From: an uncultured bacterium | GTDB lineage: Bacteria; Cyanobacteriota; Vampirovibrionia; Gastranaerophilales; Gastranaerophilaceae | Reading direction: 5' to 3' | Assembly: GCA_900555175.1 (NCBI GenBank) | Contig: USJT01000065.1 | Span: forward strand, 1-6,395 | DNA length: 6,395 nt | In this document: positions 1-6,395 of the stretch, in pieces | Numbering within the stretch: position 1 is the first letter of the stretch | How the letters are laid out: each line of letters opens with the position of its first letter | Position numbers and translations under genes: made by a program | The notes under the pieces: model-generated | Told to the model about the DNA's origin: nothing | Database searches by the model: none | What the model saw: the letters and a program-made list of their open reading frames with translations, nothing else

Positions 1-856
1 GCAAGGAATTAGCGAGCATCGAGATATATTTTATAGACCGCTTTTAAAAACTCAAAGAGCAGAAATTGAAAAATACATCAAAGAAAATAATTTATCACCT
101 AATGTAGACAGTTCAAATTTCAATTCAAAATATAAAAGGAATCTTATAAGACATGAGATTTTTCCACTATTAAAACAAATTAATCCCAAACTCACGCAAG
201 CTCTAAATTCGCTATCTGAACTTGCGATTGAAGATAATGAACTGATAAATTCATATATCCCGAAAAATCTGATAAAAGCGTCTTATAAAGAGCAAAAGCG
301 ACTTATTTACAAATTGCTTGCAGATAATAATATTGAATACGATAGAAAAAAAATAGAAAATATACAAAAATTCGTAGAAGAAAATAAAAATTCAAAATCA
401 GGTAAAAAAATCTCAATAAGCAAAGACCTCTGGTTATATGTAAATAATTTAAAAGCAGAATTAATAACAAAAGAAGATAAAAAAAATACGCAAATACAAA
501 TAAATAAATGCTGCAAATATAAATTTGAAGATTTTGAATTTTCAATAGAGCCTTTTGAGGGTGAGATAAAAGAATTTCCATCAGATAAAGATTTCAAAGC
601 TTATGTTAATCTAAAAGATATTAATTTTATACTAAGACATAGAGAAAACGGAGATATTATAAGACCGCTCGGGCTTTTGGGAAGTCAAAAACTAAAAAAA
701 TATCTTAACGAAAAGAAAATTCCTGCTCATGAAAAAGACAAACTTATATTTTTATGCCAAAATAATGAAATACTATGGGCCCCGGGATTAGGAATAAGTG
801 AAAAAATTAAAGTTGTAAATACTCCAACGCATGTGTTAACATTAAAAAGAGGTTAG
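1..856 (+). CDS. tilS: tRNA(Ile)-lysidine synthase TilS, 5'-truncated by window edge
   Basis: TilS uses ATP to attach lysine to C34 of the CAU-anticodon tRNA-Ile, so that it reads AUA instead of AUG; it acts in the cytoplasm and is essential in most bacteria. The open frame enters the window already in progress (first full codon at 2) and ends at TAG 854-856, giving 284 visible residues. The ATP-binding PP-loop (SGGxDS) end must lie upstream. Visible signatures are a YRPLL segment (about residues 11-15), the family block around KRNLIRHEIFPLL followed by INP (about 44-61), and a C-terminal TilS domain with IRPLG, GSQKLKKYL and ILWAPGLGISEKIKV. A TTG at 314 could be mistaken for a start, but the conserved upstream protein shows the gene continues to the left. 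It is followed 3 nt later by hpt. AUA codons are frequent in the neighbouring genes, which fits a real need for this enzyme. Confidence 0.95.
   Translation, partial: QGISEHRDIFYRPLLKTQRAEIEKYIKENNLSPNVDSSNFNSKYKRNLIRHEIFPLLKQINPKLTQALNSLSELAIEDNELINSYIPKNLIKASYKEQKRLIYKLLADNNIEYDRKKIENIQKFVEENKNSKSGKKISISKDLWLYVNNLKAELITKEDKKNTQIQINKCCKYKFEDFEFSIEPFEGEIKEFPSDKDFKAYVNLKDINFILRHRENGDIIRPLGLLGSQKLKKYLNEKKIPAHEKDKLIFLCQNNEILWAPGLGISEKIKVVNTPTHVLTLKRG
848..852 (+). promoter_or_regulatory. Shine-Dalgarno of hpt, inside the end of tilS
   Basis: AGAGG lies over the last sense codons of tilS, 7 nt before the hpt ATG at 860. Because it is within the tilS coding sequence and the gap is only 3 nt, hpt translation is probably coupled to tilS termination (inference). 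Confidence 0.7.
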
Positions 857-859
857 GTT

Positions 860-1399
860 ATGGATATAAAAAAATTAAAAGTCCTGTTTGACGAAAATCA
901 GATACAACAAAGAATTAAAGAAATTGGAGATGAGTTAAACAAATTATACGGTGATGAAGAAGTTATTGCGGTGTGCGTTTTAAAAGGTGCTGTTATGTTT
1001 GCAGTTGATCTTGTAAAACATCTTAAAATGCCTTTAAAATTGGAATTTATAAGACTTTCAAGCTACAACGGAGGAACAACGACATCAGGAAAAGTTAATG
1101 CTGTAAATATAGCTCTACCTGATTTGAACGGGAAAAATGTTTTGATAATCGAGGATATTGTAGATACAGGTCTGACTGCTAAATTTTTACTTGATTTTAT
1201 CAAGTGCAATTTCCACACAAAATCTACTAAATTTTGTTCACTATTAGATAAAAAGGTTACAAGACTGACTGATGTCGATGCGGATTATTACGGTTTTGAT
1301 GTTGATGACAAATTTTTAATCGGCTATGGACTTGATTATGACGGATTATACAGAAATTTACGATATATCGGTTATATGGAGAAATCTGATTTGGAGTAA
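860..1399 (+). CDS. hpt: Hypoxanthine phosphoribosyltransferase
   Basis: This cytoplasmic purine-salvage enzyme joins hypoxanthine (usually also guanine) to PRPP, making IMP/GMP and pyrophosphate. The 179 residues match the usual bacterial length of about 175-185. The PRPP-binding motif is at about 94-107 (VLIIEDIVDTGLTA, acidic pair E98-D99, then D102-T103-G104). The pyrophosphate-loop LKG is at 41-43, the mobile catalytic loop begins at SSYNGG (67-72), LLDKK is at 128-132, and the purine-pocket/C-terminal block GFDVDDKFLIGYGLDY is at 145-160, followed by YRNL. In many homologues the next residue after YRNL is proline; here it is arginine (R168), a minor deviation that should not affect chemistry. 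The ATG start has a good Shine-Dalgarno and gives the expected N-terminus. The gene lies between tilS and a histidine kinase, same strand and frame, 3-nt gaps on both sides, so it is almost certainly co-transcribed. Specificity for hypoxanthine versus guanine cannot be decided from sequence. Confidence 0.96.
   Translation: MDIKKLKVLFDENQIQQRIKEIGDELNKLYGDEEVIAVCVLKGAVMFAVDLVKHLKMPLKLEFIRLSSYNGGTTTSGKVNAVNIALPDLNGKNVLIIEDIVDTGLTAKFLLDFIKCNFHTKSTKFCSLLDKKVTRLTDVDADYYGFDVDDKFLIGYGLDYDGLYRNLRYIGYMEKSDLE
1393..1396 (+). promoter_or_regulatory. Shine-Dalgarno supporting a TTG start of the kinase
   Basis: GGAG overlaps the last codons of hpt and sits 6 nt before TTG 1403-1405. No ATG occurs in frame nearby (the first in-frame internal Met is residue 114, inside the linker before the H box), so this site decides for the TTG start. 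Confidence 0.65.
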
Positions 1400-1402
1400 A
1401 AA

Positions 1403-2476
1403 TTGAACAGATTTGAAGACGCTTTTGAAAAAATTAATGAATTTTACAAAATTAAGCCCTCTGAAAATTTTAAAGAAGAGATTTTTAACGTACTAAGTCA
1501 GATTATCAAGTTTGAAACAGGAGGAATAATTTTCAGCAACACTCAAAAGCCTGAATATCTTTATAAAACAACAAACTTGGATTTTAAAGACGAAAAAGTC
1601 AAATATTTAAAAGAAAATTTAAATTTTAAAGAAATAACATTTGGTACAATCATAATATCAGGAAAATCCTTTACAGATGTGGATAAAAAAATTTTTGCGA
1701 CCTGTTCAACAATAATTTCTGATCTTATAAAAGATTATGAAATGTCAAATATCGCAAAAACACAAATTCACGAGCTTCAGCAGGGATATTTAAAAATCAA
1801 CAAAAAAGATATTAAAAGGACCAAATTTATATCGCATATATCTCATGAATTGCGTACTCCAATTAATTCTATATTGGGATTTTCCGACATTTTGAACGGA
1901 GAATTTACAGGGAAATTAACAGAAAAGCAAAAAGAATACATAAATGACATCAAAATATCAGCCCTAAGACTTTTGGAAATGGTTAATGAAATATTAGATA
2001 TTTCAAAAATAGAAGCTAAAGCTTTGAAATTAAACTTGCAGGAATTTGAAACATTATCTTGTATAAAAGAGGTAATAAACATAATAAATCCGCTTTTAAT
2101 GCAGAAAAATCTTGCATTTACAACTGATATAGAAAATTTTAAACTTGTAGCAGATTACCCAAAATTTCAACAAATACTTTTAAATCTTTTGAGTAATGCA
2201 ATAAAATACACAAATGAAAATGGTAAGATACATCTTTCCTGCAAAAAACTAGAAGATAACAAAACGGAATTATGCATAGAAGATAACGGGATTGGAATTG
2301 CAAAAAAAGATTTGAAAAAAATATTCAAAAAATACGAGCAGTCAGGGAAAATTCAAAACAATTCAACTGGACTTGGACTTGCAATAACAAAGGAGCTTGT
2401 AAAATTACATAAAGGCAAAATTCTTATCGAAAGCGAAATAGATAAAGGAAGTAAATTCACCGTAATTATTCCATAA
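1403..2476 (+). CDS. Cytoplasmic sensor histidine kinase with GAF-like N-terminus
   Basis: This is a two-component sensor kinase that should autophosphorylate a histidine and pass the phosphate to a response regulator. The 357 residues show: an N-terminal alpha/beta region, about 20-112, with the look of a divergent GAF domain (FETGGIIFS, then FGTIIISGKSFTDVDKKIF); a short helical linker, 113-140; the HisKA dimerisation domain with H box SHELRTP and predicted phospho-His148; and the HATPase domain with N box NLLSNAIKYT (N265), G1 box DNGIGI (294-299), F-box region IFKKYEQ (307-313) and G2 box TGLGLAI (322-328). All catalytic boxes are intact. There is no signal peptide or membrane segment, so it should sense an internal cue or partner protein. 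The start is TTG, supported by GGAG in the end of hpt. No response regulator gene is in the window, so the partner is unknown. The cue cannot be named from sequence; placement after tilS-hpt makes a link to purine or translation state possible but only speculative. Confidence 0.93.
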   Translation: MNRFEDAFEKINEFYKIKPSENFKEEIFNVLSQIIKFETGGIIFSNTQKPEYLYKTTNLDFKDEKVKYLKENLNFKEITFGTIIISGKSFTDVDKKIFATCSTIISDLIKDYEMSNIAKTQIHELQQGYLKINKKDIKRTKFISHISHELRTPINSILGFSDILNGEFTGKLTEKQKEYINDIKISALRLLEMVNEILDISKIEAKALKLNLQEFETLSCIKEVINIINPLLMQKNLAFTTDIENFKLVADYPKFQQILLNLLSNAIKYTNENGKIHLSCKKLEDNKTELCIEDNGIGIAKKDLKKIFKKYEQSGKIQNNSTGLGLAITKELVKLHKGKILIESEIDKGSKFTVIIP

Positions 2477-2485
2477 ATAGTATTA

Positions 2486-2514
2486 TTGTTTTTCCTAATT
2501 TAACATGTTATATT
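2486..2514 (+). promoter_or_regulatory. Sigma-70-type extended -10 promoter for the membrane-protein gene
   Basis: TTGTTT (2486-2491) is followed after 17 nt by TATATT (2509-2514). A TG dinucleotide at 2506-2507 gives the extended -10 pattern TGnTATATT. Transcription would start near 2521, leaving a leader of about 26 nt that carries the Shine-Dalgarno. This separates the downstream gene from the tilS-hpt-kinase operon, although read-through remains possible because I see no terminator after 2476. Confidence 0.6.
2501..2510. repeat. 10-bp perfect palindrome overlapping the -10 region
   Basis: TAACATGTTA is its own reverse complement and covers the extended -10 TG and the first bases of the -10 hexamer. 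It could be a small operator half-site pair, but a palindrome this short can arise by chance in AT-rich DNA. Confidence 0.35.
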
Positions 2515-2530
2515 AAAAATAAGAAAATAG

Positions 2531-2537
2531 AGAGGGA
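2531..2537 (+). promoter_or_regulatory. Shine-Dalgarno of the membrane-protein gene
   Basis: AGAGGGA, with 9 nt between its last base and ATG 2547. It is the strongest ribosome-binding site in the window and fixes the start codon. Confidence 0.65.
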
Positions 2538-2546
2538 AGTTGAATT

Positions 2547-3272
2547 ATGGCATCTATTAAAGACGCTTTTGAAGAGGCTATTCAAGACAACGGAGCTTTA
2601 GCAAAATATTTTTTATTTGCAATACCTGTTTATTATTGTACAAATTTATATTTAAATTCTGATAAAAGTGAGCTTTTTAAATTTTGGATTGCAAGCGCAA
2701 TAACATTCATATTTCTTTTTGGTGTGTTAATAGAATGTACTACAAATGTTCGTAACGGTAAGGATTCTGTACTACCTTCTTATAATATTTTCAATATATT
2801 CTGGGCAGGAATAAAAGGCTTAGTTGCACTAGGCCCAATAATAGCTATAAACAGTGCAATAGCATATTTTTTATGTAACTACATAACAAATTACGTTGCA
2901 GAAGCAAATACATTATTATTTTTAAGATGCATAATTTGTGGAGTATTCGGTGCAATTATCCTAACAGGATATCTTTGTTATGCTAGAACATTTAAAATTC
3001 TTGATGCTTACAATTTAAAAGCAATTTCAAATTCCAGTATGGATATACTTATCGCAGTTATATTTATGATTCCGCAAATATTAGTAGCTGATGCTGTCCT
3101 TATTGCACCAATAACTTATATTGTATGGATATTTTTTGGAATACCCCATTCGATTGCAACATTTTACTGGTGCATGTGTCTTGTATTTAACCTTGCGATG
3201 TGTGGTCATTACCTTGCACAAGTCGCTTATGAAACAATTGCCGTTAAAGAAAATTCTGATAGAATAATTTAG
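2547..3272 (+). CDS. Multi-pass membrane protein of unknown function, possibly DUF4013-like
   Basis: I do not recognise a characterised function. The 241 residues hold five to six likely membrane helices, at about 20-36, 46-64, 84-109, 122-145, 166-198 (long, perhaps two passes) and 203-225. The N-terminal 19 residues are polar and may form an amphipathic helix; there is no cleavable signal peptide. Between helices 2 and 3 is a loop [11 protein letters not shown] followed by [12 protein letters not shown]. This order (Arg/Gly-rich loop ending in LP, then an aromatic stretch and a Gly-Leu helix) is reminiscent of DUF4013 membrane proteins, but I cannot confirm the match. Several cysteines lie in or near the helices (C31, C64, C110, C128, C131, C144, C209, C211, C219), with no obvious metal motif. 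It has its own promoter and a strong Shine-Dalgarno. Its stop codon TAG overlaps the end of convergent uvrB. It is probably an integral inner-membrane protein; transporter, assembly factor or stress protein are all open. Confidence 0.85.
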   Translation: MASIKDAFEEAIQDNGALAKYFLFAIPVYYCTNLYLNSDKSELFKFWIASAITFIFLFGVLIECTTNVRNGKDSVLPSYNIFNIFWAGIKGLVALGPIIAINSAIAYFLCNYITNYVAEANTLLFLRCIICGVFGAIILTGYLCYARTFKILDAYNLKAISNSSMDILIAVIFMIPQILVADAVLIAPITYIVWIFFGIPHSIATFYWCMCLVFNLAMCGHYLAQVAYETIAVKENSDRII

Positions 3273-5275
3273 TTATTCAACATTTCACGTAATTTTTTAA
3301 GTTTGTCACGAATTTCTGCGGCACGTTCAAAATCAAGAATTTTAGCGGCTTTATGCATATCTTTCTCAAGCTTGTCGATAAGTTTTGGTAAATCTTTTTT
3401 ATCGATACCCATATCAACCATTTCTTCAGCAACAATGTCTTCCAAATCACGGTAACTTGCAACAAGTGATAAAAGGTTATTTTCAATAGGCTTTTTAATT
3501 GTTTGAGGAATAATTCCGTATTTTTTGTTGTATTCAAGCTGTATTTTACGACGTCTTTCAGTTTCAGAAATTGCCTTTTCCATAGATTCAGTTATTCTAT
3601 CAGCATACATAATAACTTCACCGCAAGCATTACGAGCGGCACGACCTATTGTTTGAATTAAACTTGTTTCGGAACGTAAAAATCCTTCTTTATCAGCATC
3701 CATTATAGCAACAAGCGAAACTTCAGGAATATCTAAGCCTTCTCTTAAAAGGTTTACACCAATCAAAACATCAAATTCACCTAGTCTTAAATCTCTCAAG
3801 ATTTCCACACGTTCAAGAGATTGAATTTCACTATGAAGATATCTAACCTTGATACCTTCTTGAATAAAGAAGTCAGTTAAATCTTCTGCCATACGTTTTG
3901 TGAGAGTAGTAATCAAAACACGTTCATCTTTATCTGTACGTTTCTTAATTTCTTCTTTTAAATCGTTAATTTGAGATTCAATCGGTCGAACAGAAATTTT
4001 CGGATCAACAAGACCTGTCGGACGAATAATTTGTTCAACAAGTTGAGCAGATGTTTTTCTCTCAAACTCTCCCGGAGTTGCCGAAATATATATTTTTTGG
4101 TGAACTTTTTTAAAGAATTCTTCATTCTTCAACGGTCTGTTATCTCTTGCGCAAGGAAGACGAAAACCGTATTCAATCAATGTGTTTTTACGTGATGCAT
4201 CGCCATGATACATACCTTTCAACTGAGGCAAAGTTACATGAGATTCATCAATTACAGTTAAGAAATCACCTCTAAAATAATCTAAAAGAGTTGCAGGGGC
4301 AGAGCCCGGAGGACGTCTTTCAATTATTCTTGAATAATTTTCAATCCCTGAACAGTACCCCATTTCCTTAATCATTTCGATATCGTATTTAACACGCTGT
4401 TCTAGTCTTTGCGCTTCAACAAGTTTGTTTTCATTATGAAGCTCTACCAATCGATGTTGCAATTCTTCTCGAATTAAAGCGATAGTTTCATCAACATTTT
4501 CATCATAAGAAAGGTAATGCACAGCAGGATAAATAACAACCTTTTGAGGAGATTCCAAAATTTCACCTGTTACATTATCTATTCTGACAATTTTTTCAAT
4601 TTCATCGCCAAAGAAATAAATTCTTGTAATAATTTTTTCATACGCAGGCATGATTTCAACAATATCGCCTCTTGCACGAAAAGTTGAACGCTCAAGAACA
4701 AGGTCATTTCTTGTATATTGAACACTTACAAGATGCTTTAACAAATCATCTCTGTCAACTTCATCCCCAACTTTAAGTTCAACAGATCCCTTAAAATAAT
4801 TTTCAGGAAGTCCCAAACCATAAATACAACTAACAGATGCGACTATAATAACATCATTACGTTCATACAAACATCTTGTTGCATTATGCCTTAATCTATC
4901 AATTTCTTCATTAATAGAAGCCGATTTTTCAATAAACGTATCAGTTCTCGGAATATAAGCTTCAGGCTGATAATAATCATAATAACTTATGAAATATTCA
5001 ACAGCATTATCTGGAAACAACTCTTTAAATTCATTATATAATTGTGCAGCAAGCGTTTTGTTATGCGCAATAATCAAAGTCGGCTTTTGCACACGTTCTA
5101 TTACATTTGCAATCGTAAATGTTTTACCGGAACCTGTTATACCAAGAAGGGTTTGAGCATCGTCCCCATCTTCTAAGCCTTTTACTAATTGTTCAATAGC
5201 TTTTGGTTGATCTCCTGCAGGTTTATATTTAGATGAAATTTTAAACAATTTATTTTCCATATTAAAATTATACAT
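3269..5275 (-). CDS. uvrB: Excinuclease ABC subunit B (UvrB)
   Basis: UvrB is the helicase-like damage-verification subunit of nucleotide excision repair: it is loaded by UvrA, clamps a strand behind a beta-hairpin, and recruits UvrC for the incisions. The protein is full length (668 residues from ATG 5275, 663 from ATG 5260). Numbering from the longer form: Walker A GITGSGKT (45-52, K51); the beta-hairpin region with [16 protein letters not shown] (94-109); SCIYGLG (149-155); Walker B/motif II DESH (343-346); SATPGEFE (398-405); helicase domain 2 with [10 protein letters not shown] (457-466), [12 protein letters not shown] (507-518) and motif [11 protein letters not shown] (541-549); and a C-terminal UVR helix pair (about 630-664) that binds UvrC. 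All key motifs are intact. Homologues begin about as the second Met does, so ATG 5260 (MENKLFKIS…) is the likelier start. Neither start has a Shine-Dalgarno. It is monocistronic here, convergent with the membrane protein and divergent from the last gene. SOS control is common for uvrB; the intergenic palindrome is a candidate site. Confidence 0.97.
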   Translation of the reverse strand: MYNFNMENKLFKISSKYKPAGDQPKAIEQLVKGLEDGDDAQTLLGITGSGKTFTIANVIERVQKPTLIIAHNKTLAAQLYNEFKELFPDNAVEYFISYYDYYQPEAYIPRTDTFIEKSASINEEIDRLRHNATRCLYERNDVIIVASVSCIYGLGLPENYFKGSVELKVGDEVDRDDLLKHLVSVQYTRNDLVLERSTFRARGDIVEIMPAYEKIITRIYFFGDEIEKIVRIDNVTGEILESPQKVVIYPAVHYLSYDENVDETIALIREELQHRLVELHNENKLVEAQRLEQRVKYDIEMIKEMGYCSGIENYSRIIERRPPGSAPATLLDYFRGDFLTVIDESHVTLPQLKGMYHGDASRKNTLIEYGFRLPCARDNRPLKNEEFFKKVHQKIYISATPGEFERKTSAQLVEQIIRPTGLVDPKISVRPIESQINDLKEEIKKRTDKDERVLITTLTKRMAEDLTDFFIQEGIKVRYLHSEIQSLERVEILRDLRLGEFDVLIGVNLLREGLDIPEVSLVAIMDADKEGFLRSETSLIQTIGRAARNACGEVIMYADRITESMEKAISETERRRKIQLEYNKKYGIIPQTIKKPIENNLLSLVASYRDLEDIVAEEMVDMGIDKKDLPKLIDKLEKDMHKAAKILDFERAAEIRDKLKKLREMLNN

Positions 5276-5294
5276 TAAGAAGATATAGTAGCAA
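5267..5294 (-). promoter_or_regulatory. Putative uvrB promoter implying a leaderless transcript
   Basis: On the minus strand TTGCTA (5294 to 5289) is followed after 16 nt by a perfect TATAAT (5272 to 5267). The expected start, 7 nt past the hexamer, falls on the A of ATG 5260. This would give a leaderless mRNA, in keeping with the absence of a Shine-Dalgarno. If used, ATG 5275 would lie upstream of the transcript start and could not be the start codon. Confidence 0.4.
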
Positions 5295-5306
5295 AAAATT
5301 TTTTTT
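5293..5306. promoter_or_regulatory. A6T8 tract between divergent genes
   Basis: Six A followed by eight T form an A-tract likely to bend DNA. It lies between the palindrome and the uvrB start, where it could act as an UP-like or architectural element. Function is inferred from position only. Confidence 0.35.
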
Positions 5307-5311
5307 ACGGG

Positions 5312-5327
5312 CGTATAATATTATACG
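5312..5327. promoter_or_regulatory. Perfect 16-bp palindrome with back-to-back TATAAT hexamers
   Basis: CGTATAATATTATACG is exactly self-complementary. It contains TATAAT on the + strand (5314-5319) and on the - strand (5325 to 5320), so it could be two abutting -10 boxes of divergent promoters, or an operator for a dimeric repressor. No good -35 lies 16-18 nt from either hexamer (GCAAAA on the + side), which favours an operator or weak promoters. Length and AT-rich core are of the kind seen in LexA-type boxes, but it does not match the CTGT-N8-ACAG or GAAC-N4-GTTC consensus. Confidence 0.5.
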
Positions 5328-5362
5328 TATAAGAAAAAGTATATCTATCGGAAAACAATATA

Positions 5363-6395
5363 TTGATAAATCCAGTAAATTCAGAAACACAAAAAAATAA
5401 ATATCATGACCCCTTAAACAAGACAATTCCTGTTTTAATGTCATATTCAAACGAAGTAGGTACCGCAATATCAGAAATTGCGCCAAAACTTGGCACAGCT
5501 TTGTGGGCACCAGCTTTAATGTACCTTGGGGCTGATATTTATGACAAATACAAAAATGACAAAGACCACTACAAACCAAGTGGTAAAAGAGCAATAAAAC
5601 GTGCTATTTTTCAAGGGCTTACTTCTTTGATAGCACTTCCTACTTTAATCTTTGCAACACAATGTATCGTTTCTCCACTGGCAAGAATTGGAAAATTTAG
5701 AATAAGTGGAAATGCAAAAGACATAATATACAGACATACCAAAAATGTTATTGATCAAGCAAGACCTTCATCGCTAACAAGCTATGAGAATTTTGAAGAA
5801 CTAATTGTTAAAACTTTAAAAAACAAAATTGAATCAAGAAACAATGAAAGAAAAACTATTAATATTTTTAAACGTCTATATAACTCAATTTTTACAAACA
5901 GATATTCAATACTCAATGACAAAATTGACAAAATAGAAGAATTTGCAAAATATAATTCAAAAAATACATTTGAAATTATGAATGCCTTAAAAGAAGGAGA
6001 TACAAAAAAAATTCCTCGTAAAATTTATAAAAAGTATATGAAAATTCTTCCAAGAATGAAAGAAGCATACAAAGATGGGGATTATGCATACCAAGCTTCT
6101 CGTAGTGCATTAAAAGAATATCAAAATATTCTTATATTTAAAAATAAATTATTAAAAACAATAACAGGTTTTGCCGCACTCTTAATTTTTGCCAAACCAA
6201 TGAATAATTATATTGATAAAAAAATCATGAAAAAATACATAAATCCAGGCATTGATCAAATAAGTTCAGGTTTTGTCAATCAATCAAAGCTTAAAAATAT
6301 ATTTAATACAATGAGTGAGCAACAAAAAATTATTTTAAACCCGAAAAACGTGCAGACATCGAACCTTCTCCAGAGATTAAGGAATCAGCGCGGAT
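5363..6395 (+). CDS. Hypothetical membrane-associated protein, 3'-truncated by window edge
   Basis: No characterised family is recognised. The frame is open from a stop at 5330-5332 to the window end, giving 344 visible residues from TTG 5363. The alternative ATG 5438 would remove 25 residues; it has no Shine-Dalgarno, while TTG has only a weak GGA (5350-5352) 10 nt upstream, so the start is uncertain. Hydrophobic stretches lie at about 39-58 (…LWAPALMYLGAD), 82-106 and 263-279. Between the second and third is a long basic, helix-rich region (about 110-262) with many Lys/Asn/Glu and possible coiled-coil character around 150-210. The block GADIYDKYKNDK (56-67) resembles conserved hypothetical proteins I associate with Gastranaerophilales; this is memory, not a search. 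The gene is divergent from uvrB across a short control region. Codon use matches the neighbours until about 6330, after which the zero frame shows unusual codons (AGG, CGC, CTC, CAG); a shifted frame looks more natural there, as described in the findings. Confidence 0.75.
   Translation, partial: MINPVNSETQKNKYHDPLNKTIPVLMSYSNEVGTAISEIAPKLGTALWAPALMYLGADIYDKYKNDKDHYKPSGKRAIKRAIFQGLTSLIALPTLIFATQCIVSPLARIGKFRISGNAKDIIYRHTKNVIDQARPSSLTSYENFEELIVKTLKNKIESRNNERKTINIFKRLYNSIFTNRYSILNDKIDKIEEFAKYNSKNTFEIMNALKEGDTKKIPRKIYKKYMKILPRMKEAYKDGDYAYQASRSALKEYQNILIFKNKLLKTITGFAALLIFAKPMNNYIDKKIMKKYINPGIDQISSGFVNQSKLKNIFNTMSEQQKIILNPKNVQTSNLLQRLRNQRG

Noticed and set aside
303..597. Two minus-strand open frames of 92 and 96 residues
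   Set aside because: They are antisense to conserved tilS sequence, with low-complexity Leu/Phe/Tyr-rich products typical of the reverse strand of AT-rich genes, and no ribosome-binding site.
314..856. A separate 180-residue gene starting at TTG 314
   Set aside because: The same frame is open from the window start and encodes conserved TilS sequence upstream of 314, so this is an internal codon of tilS.
2477..2495. Terminator after the kinase (AATAGTATTATT followed by a T run)
   Set aside because: The T run is present but the upstream inverted repeat is too short and entirely AT; it fits better as the -35 region of the next promoter.
3254..3266. Small hairpin ATTCT-GAT-AGAAT as a terminator at the convergent junction
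   Set aside because: Only 5 AT-rich base pairs with a 3-nt loop and no T run; too weak for an intrinsic terminator.
3277..4195. Out-of-frame ORFs within uvrB (3277-3537 on minus, 3971-4195 on plus)
   Set aside because: Shadows of the intact, strongly conserved uvrB reading frame.
5268..5594. A minus-strand open frame of 108 residues upstream of uvrB
   Set aside because: It overlaps the uvrB start and is antisense to the divergent gene, whose product looks like a real protein; composition of the antisense product is not protein-like.
1..6395. CRISPR arrays, tRNA/rRNA genes, insertion sequences, toxin-antitoxin or defence genes
   Set aside because: No regularly spaced repeats, cloverleaf-like segments, transposase motifs or terminal inverted repeats were seen, and nearly all of the window is accounted for by ordinary genes.

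Overview
This is a low-GC bacterial chromosomal window with dense, mostly housekeeping gene content. The A/T-ending codon use, the gene set and the lineage-flavoured last gene suggest an anaerobic, probably gut-associated bacterium. The last protein has an N-terminal segment (…LWAPALMYLGADIYDKYK…) that resembles conserved hypothetical proteins I associate with Gastranaerophilales (Melainabacteria/Vampirovibrionia). That lineage call is from memory and tentative; a low-GC Firmicute is the main alternative.

Left part (1-2476, + strand): a tight operon of three genes. The 3' part of tilS (tRNA-Ile lysidine synthase, cut by the window edge) is followed by hpt (purine salvage phosphoribosyltransferase) and a soluble, GAF-like sensor histidine kinase. 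The spacers are exactly 3 nt each and all three genes share one reading frame. The ribosome-binding sites of hpt and the kinase lie inside the preceding gene. tilS-hpt is a classical bacterial pair, sometimes fused; in many Firmicutes ftsH comes next, whereas here it is a kinase with no response regulator beside it.

Middle (2477-3272, + strand): a short intergenic region with a well-formed extended -10 promoter and a good Shine-Dalgarno drives a multi-pass membrane protein of unknown function (possibly DUF4013-like). Its stop codon overlaps that of the convergent uvrB.

Right part: uvrB (3269-5260/5275, - strand) is a complete, intact nucleotide-excision-repair gene. It is divergent from a lineage-type hypothetical membrane-associated protein that runs off the right edge. 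The gap between them holds an A/T tract, a perfect 16-bp palindrome containing back-to-back TATAAT hexamers, and a second TATAAT placed so that uvrB mRNA could be leaderless. 

Nothing here is clearly a new system: there is no CRISPR array, no mobile element and no RNA gene. The most useful leads are the uvrB divergent control region, the possible frameshift near the right edge, the unexplained kinase in the tilS-hpt operon, and the two uncharacterised membrane proteins.
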